NCBI RefSeq assembly: GCF_003144245.1
Contig: NW_020289981.1
Location: 654,831-718,830 of the forward strand
Length of the DNA stretch: 64,000 bases
Origin: Jaminaea rosea
Lineage: Eukaryota; Basidiomycota; Exobasidiomycetes; Microstromatales
Direction: 5' to 3'
The position numbers and the translations under genes are program-made. Below are positions 32,211 through 43,716 of the stretch, one piece after another (positions within the stretch are counted from its first letter, which is position 1; each line of letters opens with the position of its first letter). Below the pieces are notes generated by a model. It saw nothing but the letters and a program-made list of their open reading frames with translations. It did no database searches and was not told where the DNA came from.

Positions 32211-35156
32211 TCACCCAGCCACGACTGCCAAGGCAAGACTGTTTCGCCCCTCCTGCCCGCGAAAGAGCTCCAGCGAGTAAGCCGTCTTGACGATGGTCCC
32301 ATCCACGTCGCGCACGAGGACGATGGGCAACGAGGTGGGCAGAGTCGCTGCTACGTCCTCCTCTGCGACGGCGCGGAGGGAGCGACAGTAAGGTAGTAGC
32401 GCATCGAGTGCCGGGAGTCGGACATCCAGCACAGTCACGGCGTTGACGGCTGCCCCGCTTCCGTACCCTGCCACGAGACTGGTGCTCTCCGCCATCTGCG
32501 GTAGGGGACCCATTCCTCCTAGCCAGACCTTCCAGCATACCCCAGGCCCGCCGAGAGCGAGTCTCTCCCCCTCCAGGCGGAGGACATGCGCCTCGTGCAG
32601 GATGCGGGGGACATTGCACAGCGAAGGGAGGACGCCAGGCGGGTCTTGCGGGGCAGGGGCTTCGCCTGCCGATTCGACTGATAGGCCCATTTGCGTGAAG
32701 GAGAAGTGGAAGGAAGCTGCGCCTACTACACTCCAGCAGAAGGCGTCGTTGGCCACATCTGCGTCGCGTGGGCCGAGAGTGGCGGGGGCAGGCTCGTTTG
32801 GGTTGGGGCCTCGGCCGGGGGGCATAAAGGTGAGAGGGGTCGGGACCATCCCTGCATCTCCGCGATTGGCGCCGACGACGCCGTGCTGAGGGGTGTATGA
32901 CGAGGTGGAGCCGTCCGGAGTGCGCATGGGAGCTGCCTGCGCGGTGTGGGTGCTGGCGCTCGCATTGGCGGGCGTGGCGTTGGCGAGCGTGGCATTGGTG
33001 TCGGTGCTCCACCAGGGCTCGGGAGGGGAGGAGCAGAGGAAGCGGCGCGATGGGGTTGCGTGGCGTGACGTGGCGGACGAGGGGTCGTAGCGCATGAAGG
33101 CTACCTGCGGGGGCGAATGAGCGGGGCGTGGGCAAAAGAGCGGGGAGTCAGCATCGCGTGACCTGGCGTGGACTGGCTTGACGCAACGCTCCCTCACCTT
33201 TTGCATCTGGCTGATAGGCCCGTCAAAGGACGAATCAGACGAGCTAGCCTGCGCGTGTGCCGTCCCCCCAAATGCGGCAGGGACGATGATCTTGCCCTTG
33301 TCGACCTTGCACACCACCATCGGATCACTGACGGCTCCGCGGCCGGGAGCTTCGAGGACCACGATGGACCCGTAGGTGACTGCGTCGGTCGCGTGGAGTG
33401 CGGCGCTGGGGTCGTTGATGCTCGTGCTGCTCGCGCTGCTTGCGCTGCTCGCGGTCACGACGGGACGCATGTGGAAGGTGGTCCACGAGTCGTTGCGCGC
33501 CGAGAGCTGGCCATCGTCGACGGCCATGTACTTTGTGCGGACGTTTTGCGAGTTGACGCTGTGCGGGCGGCGGAAGCGAGGAGTGAGGGTTAGCGGGGCG
33601 ATCACGCCACGCCACGTCGCGCACGCCGCACGCACCGATTAAAGAGACAGATGGCTAGGTCCGGGGTAATTTGGCTGCTCGATGTCTTGGCCTTTGTGGT
33701 CTTCTTGGACGGCTTGGATATCACAGCGATGGGCTCGCTCTCGCAGGTGAGCCAGGGGTAACGATCCGCTCCGGCGTACGAGCCCGAGAGGCGCGGCGAC
33801 TTCCACGCATGCTGCCCGCCGCGATCGGTAGCGATCATGTCGAATCGAAGGCGAAATGTCTTTGCGGCCGAGGTGGATCCTCCGACGTGGAGATGGCCGA
33901 ATTTGGCTTGCAGGGTGCGGTCCAGGATTACGTCCTCGGATACGGCGAGCTCGTGGGCGTTTTGTTCGCCGCCGGCGCCGGGAAGGATCGTCATGCGTAG
34001 CTGGCGGGCGATTGATGGGGTAGCAGAGGGCGTTGTGTAGCCTGGGCCGCGTACGCGGACGATGGGAGGAGGGCAGAGGAAGCGTTTCTCGTGGCCGTAG
34101 GATTTTTGGGCCACGCCGGAGTGGCTGCAGGTTACCGTGACGAAGAAGTCGTCCTGGCGAGGCGCGGCGCAGCGCGGTACAGCGTGACGTGATGGCGAGC
34201 GCAGCGAGGCAGAGCGGTGCGATGGGCGTGGAGCAGATGGCAAGGACGATAGGAAGGGAGCAGCAGGGCAGAGCGGAATGTGTCAGCGGCAGCTCATTTC
34301 GCGCCACGCTCGTACGCGCCACGCCCGCACTCACCACAACGCTCCCCTGATCACCCATCTTGGCCGCCAACCTACGCATAAACCTCTGCAACACCCTCTG
34401 CACAGCCTCCTGCCTCTCACCAACGGACAAGTCCTCCCACACTCGCTTCTGAGCCCCATCCATGTCCCATCCTCCACTACGTCGGTGCGCCTCTTCCTCT
34501 CCCCATCCTCCCCGACGCAGCGCGTGCTGCTCTTCCTCCCCCCACCCTCTCGCCCTCTTTGCAGAGTTATTCGGAGCAGTAGGAGTTGCAGGGGAGGGGA
34601 GTGAGCTCGTGATGCTGGACAGCGGGGGTAGGGACGTGCCCGTACCGCTGGAGGAGGACCAAGAAGTGGCGCTGGAAGGTGGGAGGGCGGGTCGACCCGC
34701 GTGACCTGGTCCCGTCGCCGCATAGTATCCGAAGGCAAAGGCATCGTCCATGCTCCTCACCTCGCTCTGCCCGCGAGCCCATTGCGCGCTCAGTCGGCGG
34801 TCGGATGCGGGCGGCGAGTAGGAATGAGGGCCGGGAGTACGATAGGCATGGTGGTGGTGGTGGTGGTGGTGGTGGTGGTGCTCCAAGGGCGGCACCCCGC
34901 TAGTGGAAGCAGCGCGACGTAGCGAGTTGGACCTGGACCGTGTGAGGGGACGTTTATCCCTGAGCTCGTCGGTGAGGGATGACAGCGATGGGAGTGTGGG
35001 TGCAGTAATGTCGCGTGGGACGAGCGGGGGTAGACGGTCGGCTACGAAGGAGGGGAGGCGATTGGGCGTGTCTCGGCTGCCATCGAGGCGGGGGAGGGGA
35101 GGGCGATCCGACGACGAGGAGGACGACAACGCTGAGTCGGCGTTGCTCTTTGGCAT
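32211..35156 (-). CDS. CSL-family transcription factor (CBF1/Su(H)/LAG-1 type)
   Basis: DNA-binding factor of the CSL class, like fission-yeast Cbf11/Cbf12. Exons 34335-35156, 33636-34153, 33198-33558 and 32211-33104 keep frame and give 864 residues. The N-terminal Rel-homology-like part has VTVTCSHSGVAQKSYGHEKR, FLCPPPIVRVRG and LAICLFNRVNSQNVRTKYM. The beta-trefoil part includes DAVTYGSIVVLEAPG, DPMVVCKVDKGKIIVPAAFG and DGPISQMQKVAFMRYDPS. The C-terminal Ig-like part has PSLPIVLVRDVDGTIVKT. The first exon is mostly disordered and includes a run of 11 histidines at about residues 93-103. The frame stays open upstream of the ATG at 35156 with protein-like sequence (KSIRTQHAAGS), so an upstream 5' exon may exist. 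Confidence 0.9.
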
Positions 35157-36288
35157 GGCGGCCCCGTCGTGGGGCGGCGTGGAGCGTGGCGTGAGAGGAG
35201 ACGGAGGAGGAGCAGGGGAATAGGGAGCGAGTGGGGACAACGATCCGGCGGCGTGCTGCGTGCGTATGGACTTGATTAGGTTCGAGTGCGATGGGCGCCT
35301 CGCCTTCTGTGGTGTGATTAGAAGGGGACGATTATGGGCGGGCGGCGAGTGGGCGTCGACGATTGTGATTGCGGGCGTGTGTGCGGACGTGCGTGCGGAC
35401 TTGCGTTGCCAGGAACGGCGAGGAGACGGCGAGGAGGGAGGTGATCCACTGACTGTGAGAGCAAAGGGGGAAAGGCGAGGGCGGCGGCCAGGAACGTGGT
35501 GCTTGCGTGCGTGCGAGGGGCGAGGGGGAAGGGCGCGTGATGGTGGTGGTGGCGGTGGTGGTGATGGCGGTGATGGCGGTGATGACGACCTCGCACAGCA
35601 CGGCACGACGTCCAGTCCACGATGACGAGTGGGTGGGTGGGGTGGGACGGGTGGATGAGAGACGGAGCGGGCTTTGGGCGGCAGCAGCAAGTCGCAACTC
35701 GCTGTGCGCCTGCCTGCCTGTCTGTCTGCCTGCTGCTGCGCCTGCGCCTGCGCCTGGTTCCGCTCGGTCGGTGTGGGAACTGCCCGCCCTGCGAGTGCGA
35801 GCGCGATCGCGAGCGCGACCCGCGGGACAATCGCTTGGCTGTCTGGGCAAGGCGAGGCGAGCAAAAAGAGCGAGGCGAGGCCGAGTCGGGCGAAGAGAAG
35901 GGAGGCAGGCGCAATAAAGTGCGAGAGAGAAAAAGGTTGGGAAAAGAAGCAAGTGATCGGCGGGCGGCGGCGGCGGCGGCGGCGGCGGCGCTGGTGCTGT
36001 CAGCGAGGTGCGACGCGCGACGTGCGACGCGCGAGGTTGGGCGAGCGATTTCGGATGAGATCGAGGAGCGAGATTGGCGACGCCGCGGCGAGCTAGTCTA
36101 AGTAAAACTCAATTCATGGCGGCGCGTGGCAGTATTGCGTGGTGAGCGTGCGTCGTGACCAGCCTACGAGCGTGCGTCCCGAACAGCCTACGAGCGTGCG
36201 TCCCGAACAGCCTGACATCGCATTGCTCGCCGGGCCTCACTGATTGCTACTCCACGCTGCGCCGCGCCACGTCACGCCACGCCTCGCC
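35157..36288. other. Intergenic stretch upstream of the CSL gene
   Basis: About 1.1 kb. The minus-strand frame upstream of the CSL start stays open to about 35,860 without an ATG, so part may be 5' exon or leader. It has a GGTGGC-rich patch near 35,540-35,580, a (CGG)n tract at 35,964-35,992 and a 24-base direct repeat at 36,160-36,213. No separate gene seen. Confidence 0.45.
36160..36213. repeat. 24-base tandem duplication
   Basis: Two perfect 24-base units beginning CAGCCTACGAGCG, plus the first 6 bases of a third. It lies just past the 3' end of the Rrp8 gene. Confidence 0.8.
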
Positions 36289-37848
36289 TCATCGCCGCTT
36301 GTACAAACAAGGCTGCAACACTCTCCTGCCCTCCTCCATCAGCTCCACCCTCTGCGCCTCGACCCCCTCGCACCTCTTGACCTTGAACCGCAGCAGGATG
36401 AAATGCGTGTTCCCGTCGTCCTTGCCCAGCAGCGCGAACCCGCAACGCTCCACGAGCGCCACGAATTCGTCTACATCGCTCAGTCGGCTGCTTACCTCGG
36501 CGATGACAAGTCGTCCCTGCGGGGAACGCAGGACTCGCCGTGCCTCGAGGAGCATTCCCACCCAATCTGTGCCCATGAGACTGAGGCAGAAGACGGCTGC
36601 GTCCGCAATGGCGGGCGACGAGGGGGCGGGCGACGAGGGGGCGGGCGACGAGGGGGCGGTGAGGGTGCCGGGTAAGGGCACGCCGCCCTCACGCGCGCAG
36701 TCCACCCCGCGCACAACGCCGTCTGCCGTATCGAGCAAATCGTACGCCGCCACGCGCGCCTTGTCACCCAGATAACGCGTGAGTGGCCCTTCTCCCGCTC
36801 CCAAGTCCACCACGAGCGGCGTCGTTCCGGCGCACATGGCGAGGACTGCCTGCCCGCAAAGCTCGTAAGGTTTGGCAGGCCACTTCTTTACCTGCTCGCG
36901 GAACCCGTCGTGGTAGGCTTGCATGCGGGTGGGGTCTTCTTGAGCGGCGAGGAAGGAGGAGGAGGAGGGGGAGGTGTAGAGCTCCTCGTTGAGCTGGCGA
37001 AATTGGGCGCCTTGCAGTTTGGCGTGCAGCGCCGTTTGGTGGGCGGAGCGGTGCGTGGTGGCCGCGAGGGGCGTAGGGAGTTGGGCGGAGGGCGTGAATG
37101 GGGCGAATGAGGGGGCGGGAGCGGGCGGGTGAGACGAGGCGGGGAGGGATGAGCTGGATGGCTCCTCGCCCGTCTGCCCCGCCTGCCCAGCCTGCACCGC
37201 CTGCCCCGCCTGCTCTTCCATTCTTCGCTTCTTTGCCAGTTTCTTGCGCTGCGACTTGGACAGGTGCGTGACTTCCATCCCTGGCGGTTGCGCAGGCGAT
37301 TGCGCGGGCGATTGCGCGGGCGATTGCGCAGGCTTGGCAGACTCATGACCTCCACCCGCGTCCGAGCCATTCGCTGCTCCATTCGCTGTCGCATCTGCCG
37401 CAGCTTTCTTGCCCGCCTTCTTCCCTGGCTTGACAGCAAAAGGGTCCACCCCGCCCGCCCCCGCTCTCTTGCGCTTCCTCTCTGCTCCCTTTGTCTCCTC
37501 CTCCTCCTCCTCCTGTTCCTCATCCGCATGCTGCAACGCCTTGCGCTTCCCTGCCTTCCCCTCACCATTCTCGGCCGTCGCCCTCTTGCCCAACCTCCCC
37601 TTTAGCCTCGCATCCTCGACGCTCAGCCTGCCCGCGCTCTGATCAGGCCCTGCTGTAGCGCCGAGCCCGAGGGTGGGGGGACGATGTGTGAATGGCGTCT
37701 GCGTTTGCGGGGCGGCGGCGAGCTTCTTGGCGGATGACGGCGAGGAGGAGGAAGAAGAGGGGCCGCCCATTCGTGCGAGGATACGGTCAGCGAGAGCTGC
37801 ACGATCCAGTGAGAGTTGGGCCTCTAGATCGGCCAGGTCGCCAGACAT
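36289..37848 (-). CDS. RRP8: 25S rRNA adenine-N1 methyltransferase Rrp8
   Basis: Nucleolar SAM-dependent enzyme that makes m1A in 25S rRNA. Single exon, 519 residues. The C-terminal half is the Rrp8 domain. It opens with the conserved approach QLNEELYTSPSSSSF, FREQVKKWPAKP, followed by motif I VVDLGAGEGPLTRYLG and then AAYDLLD. AVFCLSLMGTDWVGMLLEA, RRVLRSPQGRLVIAEVSSR and GNTHFILLRFK complete it. The N-terminal half is Lys/Ala-rich with nuclear-signal-like stretches (SKSQRKKLAKKRR) and internal repeats: QSPA units around residue 200 and AGQ units around 240. A third small repeat, PSSPA, interrupts the methyltransferase domain between motif strands. The ATG at 37848 is followed by a sensible MSGDLADLEAQLSLD start. 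Confidence 0.93.
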   Translation of the reverse strand: MSGDLADLEAQLSLDRAALADRILARMGGPSSSSSSPSSAKKLAAAPQTQTPFTHRPPTLGLGATAGPDQSAGRLSVEDARLKGRLGKRATAENGEGKAGKRKALQHADEEQEEEEEETKGAERKRKRAGAGGVDPFAVKPGKKAGKKAAADATANGAANGSDAGGGHESAKPAQSPAQSPAQSPAQPPGMEVTHLSKSQRKKLAKKRRMEEQAGQAVQAGQAGQTGEEPSSSSLPASSHPPAPAPSFAPFTPSAQLPTPLAATTHRSAHQTALHAKLQGAQFRQLNEELYTSPSSSSFLAAQEDPTRMQAYHDGFREQVKKWPAKPYELCGQAVLAMCAGTTPLVVDLGAGEGPLTRYLGDKARVAAYDLLDTADGVVRGVDCAREGGVPLPGTLTAPSSPAPSSPAPSSPAIADAAVFCLSLMGTDWVGMLLEARRVLRSPQGRLVIAEVSSRLSDVDEFVALVERCGFALLGKDDGNTHFILLRFKVKRCEGVEAQRVELMEEGRRVLQPCLYKRR

Positions 37849-38188
37849 CGTTGCGCGAGTGGAGTGAGGAGTGGGATGCAGCGACGGGAGTGAAGAGAAG
37901 GGGGAGCGGAGCGGGCAAGAGAGGGAGGGGACGGATAGACGGACGGACGGGCGGGCGGACGGACAGGGCAGAAAAATCAAGAGGCACACACGCGGTCCTG
38001 AGCGAAGAGCGGCGGGCGAAGAGCGGCGAGGCTAGACAAGCTTATTGGCATGAGTCGGTGAGGCGAGCGAGACAGATCCGCAGCAGTTTCTGTCGTGGAG
38101 TCGCCATCGAGGCTGGTATCAGGCGCGAGCCGTGGTCAGATCGGGAAACGCTTATGTTATTTGCCTATTTTTCTCACACTGCCATTAT
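37849..38188. other. Intergenic stretch between Rrp8 and tRNA-Pro
   Basis: About 340 bases. It includes a GGACGG/GGGCGG-rich patch at 37,925-37,970 just upstream of Rrp8. No gene seen. Confidence 0.45.
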
Positions 38189-38279
38189 GGGAACATAGTG
38201 TAGTGGTAGCATGCGTCCTTCGGGAGCCTTCTCTCGAAGAAAATGGACGAGGTCATCGGTTCAATCCCGGTTGTTCCCC
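38189..38279 (+). tRNA. tRNA-Pro (CGG) with a 19-base intron
   Basis: Acceptor stem GGGAACA pairs perfectly with TGTTCCC at 38272-38278. The anticodon stem CGTCC/GGACG encloses a loop TTCGGG + T with anticodon CGG at 38221-38223. A 19-base intron (38225-38243) sits one base 3' of the anticodon, the standard eukaryotic position. The T arm is ATCGG-TTCAATC-CCGGT. D-loop box A (TAGTGTAGTGG) is present. The mature tRNA is 72 bases before CCA addition. Confidence 0.92.
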
Positions 38280-38286
38280 TTTTTTT
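38280..38286 (+). terminator. Pol III T-run terminator of tRNA-Pro
   Basis: Seven T residues directly follow the tRNA discriminator base, as expected for RNA polymerase III termination. Confidence 0.85.
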
Positions 38287-39611
38287 GCGATTTTTCAGCA
38301 TCAGTCCAATCCCGGTTGATCACCGTACTGCAGAATGCAGTCGTAGCGTCTCCTTTTGCTCGCTTTACCATGGCAATGACGTGTGTGTGCCATCTGAAAC
38401 TCTGTGACGGCCCTGTGCGCGCGCGCGCCCTGTCTCCGCCGGCGGTGCACGGTCAGGCTGAGCGTGGCGATCTCCCTGCCCTCGTGTCTGAACAGCAGTA
38501 CGACGGCGGCCGATGACGCCGAGGGACGAGTGAGGGCCGTGTCGATGCGCTGGTGTGAGTAGTAGATTGTCGCCAAAGAGATCGCGCGACTTGACGGTAA
38601 AGAAGATCTTGCCGGGTCGGCAAAGCCCGTCGTACGATGTGCGTGCTCGTCTGCGCTCCCTGCGCTTCCTGCGCCTCAGTTGGCCGCAGTGTGGACGGTG
38701 TTGATCCAGCCAAGAAGAGTCCTTGACAGCGGTGATGAATATTAGTGACAGGCGTCCCGATGAGGCGGGTGATTCGCGCGTACGCATGGCGGCGTGCAGC
38801 TACGCGTGACGAGCAGTGCAGGGCGTGCGGTGAGGACGGGCATTGACAAGAGGAAATCTCGCGACGTGCGGCGAGCGCCTGTTTCGTGGTGATGGTAAGG
38901 AGGAGAAGACGTAGCATGGACGAGGGAGCAGCGCCGGCTTAGGTGATGGGTAGTCAGGAGTAGAGAGGTCCAAGCGCGAGGGGCGCGAGCGGTCGTGATC
39001 AGGTCGTGACACTCGCGTCGGGGCGAGATTGACATCTCATCACTCGCGTTGGAGTCAGCATGACATGTGATCATTCTACTTCTCATCATCCTCGCCACGC
39101 ATCTCCTCATCACTTCGCCACGCATCTCCTCATCATCGCCGCCACGCATCTCGACCACACACACAGGTGAGTGCGAGGGTCACGGGGCCGAGCGGGCAGC
39201 GGGGGTGCGCGCACCACGACGAGGTAGCATGCTGCCTGGCCATCGCACACGCGGCTTCACAATCGTATCGCAGCCCCCCAACGCGAGTGGTAGCGCAGAG
39301 CCCGTCGGGACAGGTGCCCTGCAGGGAAGCTCGATGGCCCAGGGCTGGCCAACATGCGGAGTACCTCCCTGGGGCGCGGGTGGACTTGACGGGGTATACC
39401 ACCGGCGGGCGATGAAGGCGCAGCGAAACGTCCCGACTCTCAACGCATGATAAGAACCACGTCAGCCCAAGCGCTAGACGCGCGACGCGCGATGAAGTCG
39501 TATTCATTTGCAAGTCGCGCATCGCTGCGGAAAATCTCCCGTTATCACGGAGTCCCCACCTGAGTACGTGGGGAGTCGGGGCGTCGACGCCGCAGCTACC
39601 TCGCGCCGCGC
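38287..39611. other. Gene-poor stretch
   Basis: About 1.3 kb. A CATCTCCTCATCA-type short repeat occurs twice near 39,100-39,140. Open frames here are short, overlap each other on both strands and show no domain or splice support. I see no gene. Confidence 0.45.
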
Positions 39612-40070
39612 TCACTGGCCCCAAATCTCGACGGTCTGCGGTGCATTGTCCGCACTAAACACCTCCGGCCACGTACAGTCATCGCTGCTCGCTACGTAGT
39701 AGCAGTCGGCCTTGTCGCCATTTTCAGCTCCGTTCAACCCAATGCATACCGCCTGATCCTCACTGTAGCAACCGCCGGGCTCCAGCCTTCCCCAGCTTGT
39801 CCCATTTCCTGGCGGGCAGCCGGCGCGAAAGCGTAGGATCCCGCGATTCAAGTTGATGTACCCGAGGTCGGCGACGACGACGTCTCGACCGATGTCGCGA
39901 TCCTCGCAGTGCCATTCGACGTGCGTTTCGTCGATGCGCCGCGCGTGGGCGACGCAGAAGTTGCCGTACCCGTGGTTCTCGGGCGAGTCGGTCCAGGGGC
40001 GCCAGGTGCAGATGAAGATGCCCGCGCGTGCGGTGCGGGCGAGGAGCGCGAGGATGAGCAGGAGCTGCAT
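39612..40070 (-). CDS. Small secreted cysteine-rich protein
   Basis: Single exon, 152 residues. It begins MQLLLILALLARTARAGIF, a clean signal peptide with predicted cleavage after about residue 16. The mature part has eight cysteines (about positions 21, 39, 55, 84, 99, 107, 123 and 131), enough for four disulfides, and one N-glycosylation site (NGT). It has several Trp and acidic residues and ends VEIWGQ. No family recognised. Size, secretion signal and even Cys count resemble fungal candidate effectors or surface proteins. Its location at the start of the gene-sparse region also fits. The frame is open upstream, but the ATG before the signal peptide is the natural start. Confidence 0.7.
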   Translation of the reverse strand: MQLLLILALLARTARAGIFICTWRPWTDSPENHGYGNFCVAHARRIDETHVEWHCEDRDIGRDVVVADLGYINLNRGILRFRAGCPPGNGTSWGRLEPGGCYSEDQAVCIGLNGAENGDKADCYYVASSDDCTWPEVFSADNAPQTVEIWGQ

Positions 40071-42492
40071 TATGCGATGGTGTTTGGCGGAGATGGTGGT
40101 CGAGGAGGTGAAGAAAGGCGGCCCAGCGTCAAGCGCGTAGACGCCGGAGAGACAAGGTGGGCGGGTGGCGCGGCGTGGTCGCAAAGCAGCGTGAGGACGT
40201 CGTGAACCACGCCTCTCGGCGTGATGCCTTTTCTCGTGGGCACTGGGCACGAGCGTAATGCCGTGGCGGCGGGCAGCAGCGATTCGCGTTGATCGTAGGC
40301 TGGCCCACGTGGCAAACGCGCCGCACGGGCCGCGAGATCGTTGCGTCGCGACGGGCCTGCGCCTCGTCGGCGTCTTGCGTGCGTCCGTTTCTCTCCCTTC
40401 ATTCGTCCGCATCCCCACCATTCCCCGCGCGCGCGTTGGAGGCGCAGAGCAACCACGTCGTGCGCAAAGCAGGCACGTCCTGCGATCAAGGTGCTCGCAT
40501 GCGGGGGAGCGAATGATGAGCTAAGCCGGCGCTACCGCGTGGCGCGCCGGCTTCGCGAAGGGCGAAGGGCGACGCGCCAAGATCTCCACGCAAGGCGGCT
40601 CGCTCGATCTTACTCCTCACCATGTCACCCCACGAAGGAAGTCAGACCAGCACGCTCCGCCTCATCCTCGGAGCTGGTCGTATACCCGCGATGGATGGTC
40701 TACGCAAACGCTCTACGCCAACGCTGCACGCAAATGATCTACGCGAATGCTCTGCGCAAGCTTCCCAACCCCTTCTTCCCTCGTCCGCGCGACTGCTCGA
40801 CTACAACATCGCCGGAGAGAATGCCACTTCGACTACGACATCATCGTTCGCTCTGTCCAAGGGACGGCAAAGAGGCGACCTCAGCTCCAAGCTCGAGCAC
40901 GACGGACGGCATTCGCCCCTCAGCGATCCTTGATCGCAAGACTCGCGAGGCCGGCCGAAGAGCTCGGGTCGCCGAGTCGATCTCGAGGCTGAAGCGGTGT
41001 TGACATGGAGACTTGAAGCAAGTCCGAGAAGAGCTTCGCAAAGGGAGCAGCGCGAGGCAAGCGTATCGCAGCGAGACATTGTCCACCACGTCGTGTCGTG
41101 GGGCGGGGGCGAAAGGAAAGGACAAAGGAACGTCGCTCGGTCCGGCGTCGGGCACGCCTGCCTCGCAAGCGACATGCAGCATCGCCTGCCGCTGAGAGTA
41201 CGTCGGCGACCGTCTGGTCGTGGCATCGCAAGCTCGGGAAGGACAGCAAGCGCTTGCCAGACGTATCATCGCCATCAGGCTGGAGGAGCATCGCGATCAG
41301 GCTGGAGGACATGTTAGGCACGTCTTTGCTCCTGGATGCGGGCACGGAGAGAGAACAAGCGGGCACGAATAGAGAACAAAGGAACATCGCGAGGGCACCT
41401 GGACAATCAGTGGGGTGACGAGCGCGCTTCACACGGTGTCGCGGGCGCATCAAGGAATTGGGATACGACTTCGGGAAAAGCTGGCGTTCGCTTCTGCCCA
41501 ACGGTGGGCGAGCTCCCTGCTAAGCGAAACAGCCATTGAAGTGTTGAGGCGACGGTGTCTCGCACCTTGCCTCCCATCTCATCCGGCCAACGCAACGCAA
41601 CGCAACGCGATTCAACTCGCCTCATCTCATCTCGACACCTTTGCGCGCAACGCCTCGACACCTCGACATCTCTCCCCGTCAGCCTACTCCTGCTTTCCTC
41701 CCCTTCTCATCAGTCTACACCGCCGAGATCTCGGACTCGTCCCTGGCGCGATACAGTAAGGCAAATGGCTCTCGGTCGCAAGATCAGCAAGGATGGCCTC
41801 AACCAGCTTTTCGCGCCAATGTGCATAGGAGTCGAGGTAGAAGCACGCCGATAAGGGCAGGGCGACTACTCGGACAGGAGGGAATGTTGGTTGCGCGCAA
41901 GCCTACCAGTGTGAAGCAGCGTTCTGTGGCAGCGATGGGAGCCTGGCCCGAGTCTGACAAGGAGTGGAGCCTGGCCTGACTTTCTCACCAATCTCGCACC
42001 TCTCGCAACTCTTGCATCCCTCGCGCCCTGCACCCCTCGCAACTCGCATCCCACTTCGCTCGAACAGCCTGTCGGCTTCACATCAGACGAATGGACTCAC
42101 CCACCGTGTACGGTCGAGACTTCCGCCAGCTACCAAGGTGCTGGCCGCCCGCAACGCATGCCCGAGGCTTTGCTCCATCAAGCTCTTCAAGCACGAGGCC
42201 GGCGAAGGACCTTCTCCCGACGTCAAGCACCAAGGGTCCTGCACCGAGCTCCAAGAAATGGGGCGAGCCAAAGAGCGAGGGCCGGGTCTCATGGTTATTC
42301 TCGACACCACTTCATGGCGCAGAGGTTGGAGCACCTGGCAAGAAAAGCGGCCTCGGTCCCCGTCACTGCTTCGATCTAGTCGCAAGACAAACGAAGGCCT
42401 GAGACCCGGCTACACACCTTCAGGGTACGCCGCGACGGCCACTCCTCTGCCGCAACCCCCGAGCGTGGCAGCGCGTCCGGCGCAAAACTCAC

Positions 42493-42514
42493 CTCTTATC
42501 TCTAGCGATAAGAG
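42493..42514. repeat. Perfect inverted repeat (8-base stem, 6-base loop)
   Basis: CTCTTATC and GATAAGAG flank the loop TCTAGC. GATAAG is the core fungal GATA-factor site in both orientations, so it could bind a GATA factor, but nothing nearby is clearly under its control. Confidence 0.6.
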
Positions 42515-43373
42515 CTGGGCGTGCGTCTCTCCGTAGCGTAGCGCTCAGCTGTACATTATAACAGGTGCCTACGAATGGAGGCGTGCGTTCCATCTTCACC
42601 CCCTTTCCCTCGCTGGCGATGCGACGACTCGCCACGATGCTAACAAGGATTCAGGCTTGCGGTGTACGGAAGAAGGGGGACTGAGCCGCTGCGCTCGCTG
42701 ACTTGGGCACGCCGCCTCTACTACTCATACTCAACGCTACGTCTGCGAGACTGGTGCAATCGCGCGAGGATGGTGCAATCGAGCGACAATGGCTTCACGA
42801 GCGGCTATGGCGCAAGGAAATGGCGAGCTCAGAGCCGCCCTAGCCTTTCACATCCTTGTCCTCAATGTGCCCGCTCAAGTCGATGGCGAGGCCCTTCCTA
42901 CGAAGGGCGCCTGACCCCCACGCCCGCGCCGACCTCGCCCTTTCTGCGAACCTAGCCAATGGCGGCTGATCTCGCGCACTCACAAGCATGGTCTACTCCT
43001 GGAGCGGCCGACCGAGCGCCGCGCCCGAGCCCAGCGCCCGAGCCGTAGGGCAAAGAGCAATCCGCCAAGCACGCAAAGATGATGGGCAACGCCCCTCGCG
43101 CTGGAGATGGGCCGTTTTCTGTCGCAAGGGCTAGGGCGAGGGGTGCCCGCGCGCACCAACCACTCATGGCGTGATAAGCACCGGCAACGGCCGAGCGGGC
43201 GTGGGCATCCGGCGTAGGGACCGCCGCAGTGATCGCAGAGACCGGCAAGACTCCTCGCTGGCTGCGTGCGTGGTAGCAAAGGCAATCGCGGTGGTCGGAA
43301 TCGCGACGGAGAGGCGAGAGGTTGTGCGAAGGAGTGGCGCGAGGTGTGGGTGTGAGAGTGAGAAGGAGTGGTG

Positions 43374-43448
43374 GCGTAGGGAAGCTGCAACGTCGCGGCA
43401 GCGTAGGGAAGCTGCAACGCCAAGGCAGCGTAGGAGAAGCTGCAAGGT
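43374..43448. repeat. 27-base tandem repeat, about 2.7 copies
   Basis: Units start GCGTAGGGAAGCTGCAACG at 43,374, 43,401 and, diverged, at 43,428. It lies about 270 bases upstream of the opine-dehydrogenase-like start. A further AAGCTGCAACGC motif occurs at about 43,560. Confidence 0.8.
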
Positions 43449-43716
43449 AGGAGAAAGTCGGCCCCCCAGCTTCAACGGCGCCTTTCTCCTCAGGGTGGGG
43501 CAACGTTGCGTAGAGTTGCGGACGCAGGGCAGGGCGGGGGTCGAAGCTGCTACGGAGCGCGGAAGCTGCAACGCAGGGCACAATAGCGTCCAGAGCTTCG
43601 CGCGGGGAGTGCACGAAAGGGCATAAAGAGGGGGCACGTCGAGCCAGCTCCTTGTCAATCCTCCCCACCAACTCGCCCCTCTACAACCTCGTCTCTCTGC
43701 CACCCCTCTGCGCGCG

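Larger units (their letters stand above)
40071..43716. other. Long stretch without a supported gene
   Basis: About 3.6 kb. Open frames on both strands are compositional and carry no recognisable domain or splice-linked partner. Features seen: imperfect 13-14-base repeats of a CTACGCAAACGCT type at about 40,698-40,762; a perfect 8-base-stem hairpin at 42,493-42,514; and a 27-base tandem repeat at 43,374-43,448. The last 200 bases should contain the promoter of the opine-dehydrogenase-like gene. Confidence 0.5.

Noticed and set aside
33639-34170. Alternative minus-strand frame running through exon 2 of the CSL gene
   Set aside because: The CSL protein match lies in the other frame and joins correctly at both splice sites.
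34847-34880. GGT trinucleotide microsatellite
   Set aside because: It is coding sequence: on the minus strand it encodes the 11-histidine run of the CSL protein.
41964-42536. Plus-strand frame of 190 codons in the gene-poor region
   Set aside because: No domain, no plausible splice partners, and other frames over the same bases are equally open.
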